In this document: one piece after another, positions 1 through 6,006 of the stretch
Numbering within the stretch: position 1 is the first letter of the stretch
How the letters are laid out: each line of letters begins with the position of its first letter
Source: an uncultured Bacilli bacterium
Lineage (GTDB): Bacteria; Bacillota_I; Bacilli_A; RF39; UBA660
DNA: 13,646 nt
Direction: 5' to 3'
Assembly (NCBI GenBank): GCA_947625315.1
Contig: CANQOE010000015.1
Coordinates: 1 to 13,646 of the forward strand
Program-made: the position numbers and the translations under genes
The notes under the pieces: generated by a model
Seen by the model: the letters and a program-made list of their open reading frames with translations, nothing else
The model's database searches: none
Told to the model about the DNA's origin: nothing

Positions 1-218
1 TTAATTCCATTTTTTTCTTCATTCATTAGAAAATAAACATCAGTATTTTCTAATGCTGTATAAAAGTTTTTATAAATAATTGGTAAAGTTTTCTCATATT
101 CAGATGGTTCTGTATATTTAAGATAATCAAGAATTTCATAATTTAAATTTTTGAAATAACTTATCCAATATTCAACTTTATCTTGTAATTTGCTACTTCC
201 AGAAATAACAATTTCTAT
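1..218 (-). CDS. Partial nucleotide 2-deoxyribosyltransferase-like protein (N-terminal part, runs off left edge)
   Basis: The minus frame is open from an in-frame stop at 219-221 to the left edge, giving about 72 residues. They begin IEIVISGSSKLQDKVEYW and include LNYEILDY and, near the edge, DVYFLMNEEKNGI. A short beta strand followed by SGSS, a helix, then a later strand ending in LMN and an acidic residue is how I remember small nucleoside 2-deoxyribosyltransferase-superfamily proteins annotated as hypothetical in Firmicutes; those typically start MEI or MKI. Here the position of that methionine is ATA (216-218), and there is no ATG, GTG or TTG in frame. The ATA overlaps the TAG stop of the upstream mini-ORF as ATAG, so initiation could depend on coupling, or the start may have been lost by mutation. 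The active-site region lies outside the window, so function is uncertain. Confidence 0.5.
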   Translation of the reverse strand, partial: MEIVISGSSKLQDKVEYWISYFKNLNYEILDYLKYTEPSEYEKTLPIIYKNFYTALENTDVYFLMNEEKNGI

Positions 219-343
219 TTAACGTTTAAATCAGCACCATAAGAGCAACCAATTTTCCAAACACTGTCTGGAATTTTTAATAAATTATATGTACTTAATA
301 CAAAATCTACTTGATTTAACAGACACTGTCCGCTATTTTTCAT
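215..343 (-). CDS. Possible 42-aa mini-ORF between two minus-strand genes
   Basis: A minus-strand ATG at 343-341 opens 42 codons (MKNSGQCLLNQ at the N-terminus, SYGADLNVK at the C-terminus) and ends in TAG at 217-215. No convincing Shine-Dalgarno precedes it. It lies 37 nt after the stop of the 121-aa gene, and its stop overlaps the presumed ATA start of the next gene as ATAG. No family is recognised. It could be a short coupled leader ORF, the remnant C-terminus of a decayed gene, or chance: 42 open codons in such AT-rich DNA is suggestive but not proof. The fairly high number of Gly, Cys and Trp codons favours real coding ancestry. Confidence 0.3.
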   Translation of the reverse strand: MKNSGQCLLNQVDFVLSTYNLLKIPDSVWKIGCSYGADLNVK

Positions 344-380
344 AACGTATAATCTTAAAACAAATTATACTTTTAGCAAC

Positions 381-746
381 CTATTTTCTATAATATTCAC
401 TTTTTACTTTTTCAACTAATTCTTCATACCCTGAATATATTTTTGAAATTTCAGCATCAATTATCTCATCAGATATACCTTGTTTTTTAAGCCTATTAAT
501 CCGTCTACAAATAGCAACCATTACTTCTTCCCTTTCATATCTATGCGATAAGCCCGCTCGTTCTAACGCTTCAGACGTTGGTAACTCCATACTAAATTTA
601 GCTTTAGGAGCAAAACCATTTGTTTCTCTTACTCCACTTTTAATATAGTGTTTTTCTAAAAGCGAACCTTGTTTGCCATATTTACCAGATTTTAAATACC
701 CTTTATATTTTTTTAATAACAATTTAAAACGTTCAGCACTTGCCAT
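381..746 (-). CDS. Hypothetical 121-aa basic, helical protein
   Basis: This is a complete ORF with ATG at 746-744, preceded on the minus strand by a strong AGGAGG 5-10 nt upstream, and TAG at 383-381. The product is soluble and charged, with a Lys-rich N-terminus (FKLLLKKYKGYLKSGKYGKQ), a central segment with PTSEALERAGLSHRYEREEV, and a helical Lys/Glu C-terminus (EELVEKVKSEYYRK). No signal peptide, membrane segment or recognised catalytic motif is visible. The part around 545-600 (Ala, Arg and Thr codons) looks richer in G+C than the surrounding genes, which could mean recent acquisition. It is the first gene after a good promoter and probably shares a transcript with the ORFs to its left. 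I do not recognise the family. Confidence 0.75.
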   Translation of the reverse strand: MASAERFKLLLKKYKGYLKSGKYGKQGSLLEKHYIKSGVRETNGFAPKAKFSMELPTSEALERAGLSHRYEREEVMVAICRRINRLKKQGISDEIIDAEISKIYSGYEELVEKVKSEYYRK

Positions 747-764
747 AAGAACCCTCCTAAATTT

Positions 765-793
765 ATTATATAATAATTTTTCATATTTGTATA
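765..793 (-). promoter_or_regulatory. Promoter for the 121-aa gene
   Basis: Reading the minus strand, TATACA (793-788) is followed by exactly 17 bp and then TATAAT (770-765), about 20 bp before the start codon. The -10 box sits within a 14-bp perfect palindrome, TTATTATATAATAA, which may be only a by-product of AT-richness. Confidence 0.55.
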
Positions 794-952
794 GTAAAAT
801 TTTAAATTAAATAATATATTTCAATATACAAATAACAGTAATTTAGAGCTAAGTTTATCAAATCTGCCAAAGTGTATATAACAAATAATATAATAAATTT
901 TATTTAAAAAAATTGCATTTAATTCTTTAAGTAATAAAATGCTAAAAATTAT

Positions 953-981
953 TTGACTTTTTAAGTGTTTAATGATAGAAT
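953..981 (+). promoter_or_regulatory. Promoter for the lipoprotein gene
   Basis: TTGACT (953-958), a 17-bp spacer and TAGAAT (976-981) form a near-consensus housekeeping sigma promoter, about 33 bp upstream of the TTG start at 1014. Confidence 0.7.
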
Positions 982-1013
982 ATTAATCAATTTATGAAAG
1001 GAAGGAAATAATT

Positions 1014-1487
1014 TTGAAAATTAAAAATTTTAAAATTAATAAAAAGGCTGCATCTAAATTAGCGGCTTGTGTCCTAGTTGGTACTATTACAGCTACCGCA
1101 TTAACAGGATGTGGAGCCACCGTTGATAGAAATAATCTTTTAAAGGGAACTATTTTAGAAAATACTTGTGTAGTTACTTTTAAAGATGGCTCTAAAGATA
1201 TTGCTGTGTCAATTGATTATTGTGTAAAAACAAATTACAATTATCATCATTATTATAGTATTATAACAGGGGAATATTTTGTAGATGAGCAATGTGATTT
1301 TCTCACGCTGGAGGGAAATTATGTTTATCATTATGAAATTACTAATGAAGAAAATATTCTTAATTATTTAACAACTGATGATTTAAAAAAAGCCATGCAA
1401 GGCAATTTAGATAACAATGATATAATCGATATTGCTATTAGAGCTATAGAACCAGTTAATGAAGAAAATAATCCAAAAACAAGATAA
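1014..1487 (+). CDS. Small secreted lipoprotein, 157 aa, TTG start
   Basis: The N-terminus has a Lys-rich n-region (residues 1-15), a hydrophobic stretch (about 16-30) and the lipobox ALTGC, so Cys33 would be the lipidated first residue of the mature protein on the outer face of the membrane. The mature part of about 125 residues contains TFKDGSKDIAVSIDYCVKT, a YNYHHYYSIITGEYF segment and an acidic C-terminal half. I recognise no enzyme or solute-binding fold. The start is TTG, chosen because the purine-rich AAGGAAGG lies 8-10 nt before it and no ATG lies in frame before the signal sequence. The gene is monocistronic, with its own promoter (953-981) and terminator (1548-1578). Proteins with this beta-rich look are common as uncharacterised lipoproteins in Firmicutes. 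Confidence 0.8.
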   Translation: MKIKNFKINKKAASKLAACVLVGTITATALTGCGATVDRNNLLKGTILENTCVVTFKDGSKDIAVSIDYCVKTNYNYHHYYSIITGEYFVDEQCDFLTLEGNYVYHYEITNEENILNYLTTDDLKKAMQGNLDNNDIIDIAIRAIEPVNEENNPKTR

Positions 1488-1547
1488 TACTATATTAAAT
1501 CTTTATAGCAAAAATTCAAAAGAAATTTCATAAACAACTTTCTAATT

Positions 1548-1578
1548 AGAGATTAAAAAATATTTTAGTCTCTTTTTG
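1548..1578 (+). terminator. Rho-independent terminator after the lipoprotein gene
   Basis: An 11-bp stem (AGAGATTAAAA / TTTTAGTCTCT, one G-T pair) with a 4-nt loop is followed by a T-run and further T-rich DNA. Confidence 0.75.
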
Positions 1579-1689
1579 TTTTTTATTTTCTAAATAATTA
1601 AACATCTCTTTGCAAAAGAAAAAGTCCATAATATCGAGTATTACGAACCTTTAGTCTTAAACACACAATGTTGTGTATAAAATTCAATA

Positions 1690-1766
1690 TGGGGCGAAAT
1701 GTGGGAGTCGAACCCACGCATAACAGAGCCACAATCTGCCGTGTTAACCACTTCACCAATTCCGCC
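1690..1766 (-). tRNA. tRNA-His (anticodon GTG), CCA encoded
   Basis: The minus strand folds as a full cloverleaf. G-1 pairs with C73, the feature specific to tRNA-His. The acceptor stem is GCGGAAT / ATTTCGC. The D-arm contains GTGGTTAA. The anticodon stem is GCAGA / TCTGT with loop TTGTGGC (anticodon GTG). The T-arm is GTGGG-TTCGACT-CCCAC, and the 3' CCA is encoded at 1692-1690. It stands alone, with its own promoter upstream, between two genes on the opposite strand. Confidence 0.96.
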
Positions 1767-1794
1767 AAAGTGCTTTAATTACTAAAGCAATATT

Positions 1795-1823
1795 AGAATA
1801 CCAAATTTTTAATTAAAAATCAA
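1795..1823 (-). promoter_or_regulatory. Promoter of tRNA-His
   Basis: On the minus strand, TTGATT (1823-1818), a 17-bp AT-rich spacer and TATTCT (1800-1795) lie 28 bp upstream of the mature tRNA 5' end. Confidence 0.7.
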
Positions 1824-1874
1824 GTCTTTTAGCATATATCTTTTTATTTTTGTACATATTATAAATGATGTTAT

Positions 1875-3371
1875 ATGAAAAATAAAAGCCTTTGGTTAAC
1901 AACCAATTTTAAAACTTTAAAATCAATTGACAATAATATAACCACTGATTATTTAATTATTGGAGGTGGTATAACTGGTCTATCCATTTTAGATGAATTA
2001 AAGAAAAACAATTTAAATGTCATATTAGTGGAACAAAATATATGTGGAGAAGCTGTTACTAGTAAAACTACGGCCAAAATTACTTATTTACAACAAAATA
2101 TTTTAAGTAATATTCGCACCTTTAGAAACAATTCTGTAGCCCAAACTTATTTAACTAGTCAAATTAAATCCATGAACTATTTAGTTAAAAAAATTACTAA
2201 AGAAAAAATTAATTGTGATTTAAAACCTGTAGCTTCTTATTTATATACTCAAAATAAAAACAATATAAATATTATTGAAAATGAATATACCTTTTTTAAA
2301 AGTTTAAATATTACCTGTGAATTACAAAAAGAAGTACCTTTTACTAAAGATTGTTTACTTGCTTTAAAAGTATCTGATACCTATGTTTTTCATCCCCTAA
2401 AATATCTAAATTATTTAAAAAATAAATATCAAAATTTTATTTATGAAAAAAGTCTAGTTAAAGATATTCAAAAAACTAAAGATACATATTTAGTTAAAGT
2501 TAATAATTATTTAATTAAAACTAAAAATATTATTTTAGCTACCCATTATCCTTATTTTTTACTTCCTTATTTAACTCCTTTAAAAACATATTTAGAAACT
2601 TCTTATATTGGTGTTAAAAAAGTTAATAAAACTTTAAATATAAGTGCCATAAACGTTGATAAACCAACTATATCTTTAAGATATCATGAAGATAATAATA
2701 ATAAATATTTAATTTATTTGTATAACTCATTACCTACTTCCAATGTTAAAAATATTAAAGATAATTTTGCTAAACTAACTAAGCAAATGAATTTTGATTA
2801 TATTTGGAGTAATAAAGATATTATTACTAGTGATTATCTTCCCTACATTGGTCCTATTAAAAAAAATGATCATTCGTTTTTAGTTGCTTTTGGTTATAAT
2901 ACTTGGGGTATGACTAATGCTACTCTAGCCAGTATTATTATAAGAGATATTATTTTAAAAAATGATAATCCTTATTTAGAATTAACAAATCCCCTACGCC
3001 ACCTAAATTTAGGAAAAATAATTAATTATCCCTTAAATATTTTAAAAAGCATCAAAGCAATAGTTAAAAGCACTCCACATAATATTAATAATCAAAATAT
3101 TATTTCTAAAACTTTTAATAAGCAAAAAATATTAACTTATATTGATGAATTAGGTCAAGAATATTCCGTTTTAGCCAAATGTCCCCATATGAAATGTGGA
3201 ATTATCTTCAATGAAACAGAAAAAACATGGGATTGTTTATGTCATGGTTCTCGTTTTGATATAGATGGCAATTTACTTGAAGGTCCTAGTAATTGTCATA
3301 TTAAATTTCTAAAATCAAATAATTTATTTTTGCTAATAATATTTATAAAGAAACTTTATCCTGATTATTAA
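1875..3371 (+). CDS. FAD-dependent oxidoreductase with C-terminal Rieske [2Fe-2S] domain (YhfW-like)
   Basis: The N-terminus TDYLIIGGGITGLSILDEL (residues about 25-43) is a GxGxxG dinucleotide-binding fold that ends in the acidic residue of VILVEQN, typical of DAO-type flavoproteins. The following TSKTTAKITYLQ matches the conserved region after the FAD motif. The middle carries a substrate-binding segment and a second FAD contact (about 320-355, DYLPYIGP and AFGYNTWGMT). The C-terminus has a complete Rieske signature: C436-P-H438, 15 residues, then C454-L-C-H457. The DAO plus Rieske architecture and the 498-aa length match Bacillus YhfW-type proteins, whose substrate is not well established. 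The last 15 residues (LFLLIIFIKKLYPDY) are unusually hydrophobic. The start has no clear Shine-Dalgarno, and two out-of-frame ATGs lie just upstream, so initiation may be leaderless or weak. It converges on the dehydrogenase gene. Confidence 0.88.
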   Translation: MKNKSLWLTTNFKTLKSIDNNITTDYLIIGGGITGLSILDELKKNNLNVILVEQNICGEAVTSKTTAKITYLQQNILSNIRTFRNNSVAQTYLTSQIKSMNYLVKKITKEKINCDLKPVASYLYTQNKNNINIIENEYTFFKSLNITCELQKEVPFTKDCLLALKVSDTYVFHPLKYLNYLKNKYQNFIYEKSLVKDIQKTKDTYLVKVNNYLIKTKNIILATHYPYFLLPYLTPLKTYLETSYIGVKKVNKTLNISAINVDKPTISLRYHEDNNNKYLIYLYNSLPTSNVKNIKDNFAKLTKQMNFDYIWSNKDIITSDYLPYIGPIKKNDHSFLVAFGYNTWGMTNATLASIIIRDIILKNDNPYLELTNPLRHLNLGKIINYPLNILKSIKAIVKSTPHNINNQNIISKTFNKQKILTYIDELGQEYSVLAKCPHMKCGIIFNETEKTWDCLCHGSRFDIDGNLLEGPSNCHIKFLKSNNLFLLIIFIKKLYPDY

Positions 3372-3391
3372 TGTTTGAAAGCAAGTAAAAG

Positions 3392-3427
3392 AAAAGTGCA
3401 AACAATTAAACAACTTTGCCCTTTTTT
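3392..3427. terminator. Probable bidirectional terminator between convergent genes
   Basis: AAAAGTGCAAA (3392-3402) pairs with TTTGCCCTTTT (3415-3425) with one mismatch around a 12-nt loop. It is flanked by T-runs on the plus side and A-rich DNA on the other, as expected for a shared terminator between the tail-to-tail genes. Confidence 0.55.
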
Positions 3428-3443
3428 ATATTATCTAAAAAAT

Positions 3444-4499
3444 TTAATATTCTATTTTATAACTTATTTCTGGCATTTGACTTGTGGGAATAAAGCCTGG
3501 TTTAGCATTTATAACATCTGTTAATCTATTAGCAATATCGGCACAAGTTAAACGCACTGTATCGGGTTTATTAACTACAATAGTTGTATCTGGTTCGCCA
3601 TATACCGTCCATTCATTTTTATCAAACTCATCTTTTGTATAAACACACCCAATACATTGAGCTTCAATTGTAATTCCTTCCTGGGTTTCTAAAGTGGCAA
3701 TAGCTCTCATCCCGCGAACCATTCCTTTTTCAATATCCATTTGTAAAGTATCACTATGAATTGCTTCCTCGGCAATAATCGGAACACATTCTTGAGTTAA
3801 ACTTTTTGGTGTTAAATGTAATTTATCCGCTAACCAACCTGAGGTATTCCACATATAAGATGGTAAAAATTTGCGATTATTAATAATTTTTTCTCTTTCT
3901 TCAGGACTAATTTTATCAGCTTTAGCCACAGTTTGTTCAAATTCTCCTTGAGTTAAACCAGCTCCATGTGCTTTAGCTAATGCAATTCCGTAATCTTCAA
4001 CATTATAAGAAGAACTACCTTTTATTTTGGTTACATTGTGAGTAGTGCCCGCAATATTGGTAATTAAACTGCCCCAGAAAACATCTTGATAACCACAGCC
4101 AGTAACAGTTACACCATTGGCTTTAGCTAACACATCAAGTTCATGAGTTAAAGTAGGATTAGAATTAAACGCATAAAAACACTCTTCACTTGTTGTTATA
4201 ACATTTACGCCATTTTTTACACAAACGCGTATATTATCTGCTACATCATTTAGATAACTAAGCGTTGTAATAATTGCGATATCGGGTTTTGTTTCTTTTA
4301 ATAATTCTTCTAGTTTTGAAACATCATTAATAACTACTCCTCGATTAGGGCTTTCCATAATTTGACCGATATCCCAACCTAAAATATCGGGATTAATATC
4401 GACGGCTCCCACAATCTCTGCTCCTAAATCTTCTACATATTGCATAATGTATTTACTCATTTTCCCACATCCAATTTGGACAACTTTAATTGGTGTCAT
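3444..4499 (-). CDS. NAD(P)H-dependent amine dehydrogenase, 2,4-diaminopentanoate dehydrogenase-like
   Basis: This 351-aa protein begins IKVVQIGCGKMSKYIMQYV, a Rossmann dinucleotide-binding strand-turn-helix. It continues with GAEIVGAVDINPDILGWDIG and KPDIAIITTLSYLNDVADNI, then NVITTSEECFYAFN, the order typical of dihydrodipicolinate-reductase-like proteins. Length and motifs resemble clostridial 2,4-diaminopentanoate dehydrogenase (Ord), which oxidises 2,4-diaminopentanoate with NAD(P)+ in ornithine fermentation. That identity is by family resemblance only, because no other ornithine-fermentation gene (aminomutase, thiolase) is in the window. The usual third glycine of the nucleotide loop (GxGxxG) is Ser here. 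AAGGAG lies 9 nt before the ATG. The first 14 nt overlap the end of the upstream AAA+ ATPase gene, so the two are co-transcribed and probably translationally coupled. Confidence 0.75.
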   Translation of the reverse strand: MTPIKVVQIGCGKMSKYIMQYVEDLGAEIVGAVDINPDILGWDIGQIMESPNRGVVINDVSKLEELLKETKPDIAIITTLSYLNDVADNIRVCVKNGVNVITTSEECFYAFNSNPTLTHELDVLAKANGVTVTGCGYQDVFWGSLITNIAGTTHNVTKIKGSSSYNVEDYGIALAKAHGAGLTQGEFEQTVAKADKISPEEREKIINNRKFLPSYMWNTSGWLADKLHLTPKSLTQECVPIIAEEAIHSDTLQMDIEKGMVRGMRAIATLETQEGITIEAQCIGCVYTKDEFDKNEWTVYGEPDTTIVVNKPDTVRLTCADIANRLTDVINAKPGFIPTSQMPEISYKIEY

Positions 4500-5400
4500 T
4501 TAAATCAACTCCTTCATTCTTTATTATATCCGCAAACTCTATTTTAAATCTTTCTATTTCTTTTAATTTAGCATCTTCATATATATTTCTAGCATTGACA
4601 ATTGCTTTATAAAAATGTTTTAAAGTAACAACTCTTTTATTATCATATAAAGCATAAGTAAAAGCATTAGCTACAATTGTTAAACAAATATCGGGATACC
4701 TCGAAGCTATTTCATAAACTCTTTTATATTCATCTGTCATATCGACAATAAATCGCATCAATTTTTCTTTAATAAAATCGGTATATTGACATTCAACTCC
4801 AATGGTTTTTTCAAGCTTTGGCATTGTTCCCATCAAAATAGCTACCGTTGTTTCTTTATCCGCTTCTTCAACATCTATTTTTTGAAAACGCCTTAAAAAA
4901 GCTCTATCTCTTAAAATATAATGTTCATATTCTTCGGTTGTTGTAGCCCCAATCATTTTTATAGTTCCTCTATCTAAAGCCGCTTTAAGCATATTAGCAA
5001 AGTCCATACCGCCTTCTTTATTGACTAAAAGGTGGGCTTCATCAATAAATACGACAACATTTTCTTTATTAGCTAGTTCTCTAACTAATAAATCAACTCT
5101 ATTTTCACTCTCACCATTAATATTGCTACTTCCAATTAAAGACGAAATATTAATTTTAATAATTTGAGTAGATAGTAGACAATCGGGTACATAACCTTTA
5201 TTAATGCGATATGCTAAACCCTCAACTATTGCCGTTTTTCCAATTCCTGGCTTACCTACCAATAAAGCGCTTTTCTCAGGTGTTAAAAGAGTCAAAATAA
5301 TTTGTTTTATTTCCTCATCTCTACCAATAGCTGGGTCTGTAATATATTTTTTATCTGTTAAATTTTCGCCATATCTTTCTAACATTCCTATTTCATTCAT
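4486..5400 (-). CDS. Stand-alone ClpB/ClpC D1-type AAA+ ATPase (304 aa)
   Basis: This is a single AAA+ module related to the first ATPase domain of Hsp100 proteins. A short lead ends in DPAIGRDEEI. It is followed by Walker A GKPGIGKT (49-56), Walker B VVFIDEAH (116-123), sensor-1 IGATTTEEYEHY and the paired arginine finger in DRAFLRRFQ. The lid region reads ASRYPDICLTIVANAFTYAL. Hsp100 unfoldases have an N-domain, a second AAA+ domain and often ClpP-binding loops; all are absent. The pore loop that normally reads KYRGEFEER is NINGESENR here, so the aromatic substrate-gripping residue is gone. This argues against simple protein threading and suggests a remodelling, activase or switch role. It is first in an operon with the overlapping amine dehydrogenase, behind an extended -10 promoter and AAGGTGAT. 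The partner is unknown. Confidence 0.85.
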   Translation of the reverse strand: MNEIGMLERYGENLTDKKYITDPAIGRDEEIKQIILTLLTPEKSALLVGKPGIGKTAIVEGLAYRINKGYVPDCLLSTQIIKINISSLIGSSNINGESENRVDLLVRELANKENVVVFIDEAHLLVNKEGGMDFANMLKAALDRGTIKMIGATTTEEYEHYILRDRAFLRRFQKIDVEEADKETTVAILMGTMPKLEKTIGVECQYTDFIKEKLMRFIVDMTDEYKRVYEIASRYPDICLTIVANAFTYALYDNKRVVTLKHFYKAIVNARNIYEDAKLKEIERFKIEFADIIKNEGVDLNDTN

Positions 5401-5425
5401 TTTATCACCTTTATTTTATAGTCTT

Positions 5426-5434
5426 ATTATACCA
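5426..5434 (-). promoter_or_regulatory. Extended -10 promoter for the AAA+/dehydrogenase operon
   Basis: On the minus strand TGGTATAAT (5434-5426) is a consensus extended -10. The -35 hexamer at the right spacing (TTTATA) is poor. It lies 25 bp before the ATG. Confidence 0.6.
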
Positions 5435-5466
5435 TTTTAAATAAAATATATAAAGATTTATTTTAA

Positions 5467-5490
5467 GAAAAAAACACTCTTTTAAGTGTT
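5467..5490 (-). terminator. Terminator of the 145-aa gene
   Basis: On the minus strand AACACT-TAAAAG-AGTGTT is followed by an uninterrupted T-run. The hairpin begins inside the TAA stop codon (5491-5489) of the gene. Confidence 0.8.
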
Positions 5491-5926
5491 AATTTAACTT
5501 TCTTACTAATTTCGGTTCTAAATCAATTTCTACTCCCCGACTTTTAAAAGCTTCATAAATATTATCAATATTTCCATATACTGTAAACCAATTATACATT
5601 TGCGTATCAAAATTAAAACCAAAAACTTCATAAAGATTTTTATTTAATGCTACTTTAACTACCACTTGTCCATCGGGATAAGTTATTTTAAAAGCATTAT
5701 TTCGACCATCAAAACAATCTACATAATCAATAATTAAAAATTGTCCTTCTCTATTTTCTCTTAAATAATCACTTAATTCTTCTTTATTAAAGAAAAAACC
5801 ATTAATACTATATAAGCGCATTATCGGTAAAGCACTTTTTAATTTTCCCACAGACCTTTCTCTATCTTTTTCCATTTCTTCATAAGTTGGTATATGTACC
5901 TTCTCAATATTAAATAACTGCTCCAT
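5489..5926 (-). CDS. Hypothetical soluble protein, 145 aa
   Basis: The gene is complete, with ATG at 5926-5924 preceded by GTGGAGG 6 nt upstream and its own near-consensus promoter (5950-5978), and it ends in a terminator. It is therefore a single-gene unit between the LRR operon and the AAA+ operon. The protein has no signal peptide or membrane segment. Visible parts are an acidic and charged N-terminus (PTYEEMEKDRERSVGKLKS), a central beta-rich part (GQFLIIDYVDCFDGRNNAFKI, then TYPDGQVVVKVALN) and a C-terminal segment with FNFDTQMYNWFTVYGNIDNI. No motif identifies an enzyme, and I do not recognise the family. Given the neighbourhood it could belong with the AAA+ pair, but separate promoter and terminator signals argue against a fixed operon. 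Confidence 0.75.
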   Translation of the reverse strand: MEQLFNIEKVHIPTYEEMEKDRERSVGKLKSALPIMRLYSINGFFFNKEELSDYLRENREGQFLIIDYVDCFDGRNNAFKITYPDGQVVVKVALNKNLYEVFGFNFDTQMYNWFTVYGNIDNIYEAFKSRGVEIDLEPKLVRKLN

Positions 5927-5949
5927 TTAAAACCTCCACTACCATAAAC

Positions 5950-5978
5950 ATTATAAATCTATTTTATATTTATTACAA
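5950..5978 (-). promoter_or_regulatory. Promoter for the 145-aa gene
   Basis: On the minus strand TTGTAA (5978-5973), a 17-bp spacer and TATAAT (5955-5950) lie about 24 bp before the start codon. Confidence 0.7.
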
Positions 5979-6006
5979 GTTATTTGAGAATTTTTTAATA
6001 ATATTT

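Noticed and set aside
1..218. TGA read as Trp to explain broken frames at the left edge
   Set aside because: The usable frame contains no TGA, and Trp is TGG in the neighbouring genes.
794..950. Search for small RNA, riboswitch or repeats between the two leftmost transcription units
   Set aside because: Only unstructured AT-rich sequence was seen apart from the two promoters.
1663..1676. Short hairpin ACACA-ATGT-TGTGT as a terminator for tRNA-His
   Set aside because: It has only five base pairs, with no T-run on the minus strand. The real 3' end of the tRNA transcript could not be located.
1865..1883. Five-codon upstream ORF (ATG at 1868) before the oxidoreductase as a regulatory leader
   Set aside because: It has no ribosome binding site and no sense in the peptide; likely chance ATG in AT-rich DNA.
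5204..5440. Plus-strand ORF of 78 codons
   Set aside because: It lies antisense over the Walker A region and start of the AAA+ gene and has no ribosome binding site. It is a mirror of the conserved coding frame.
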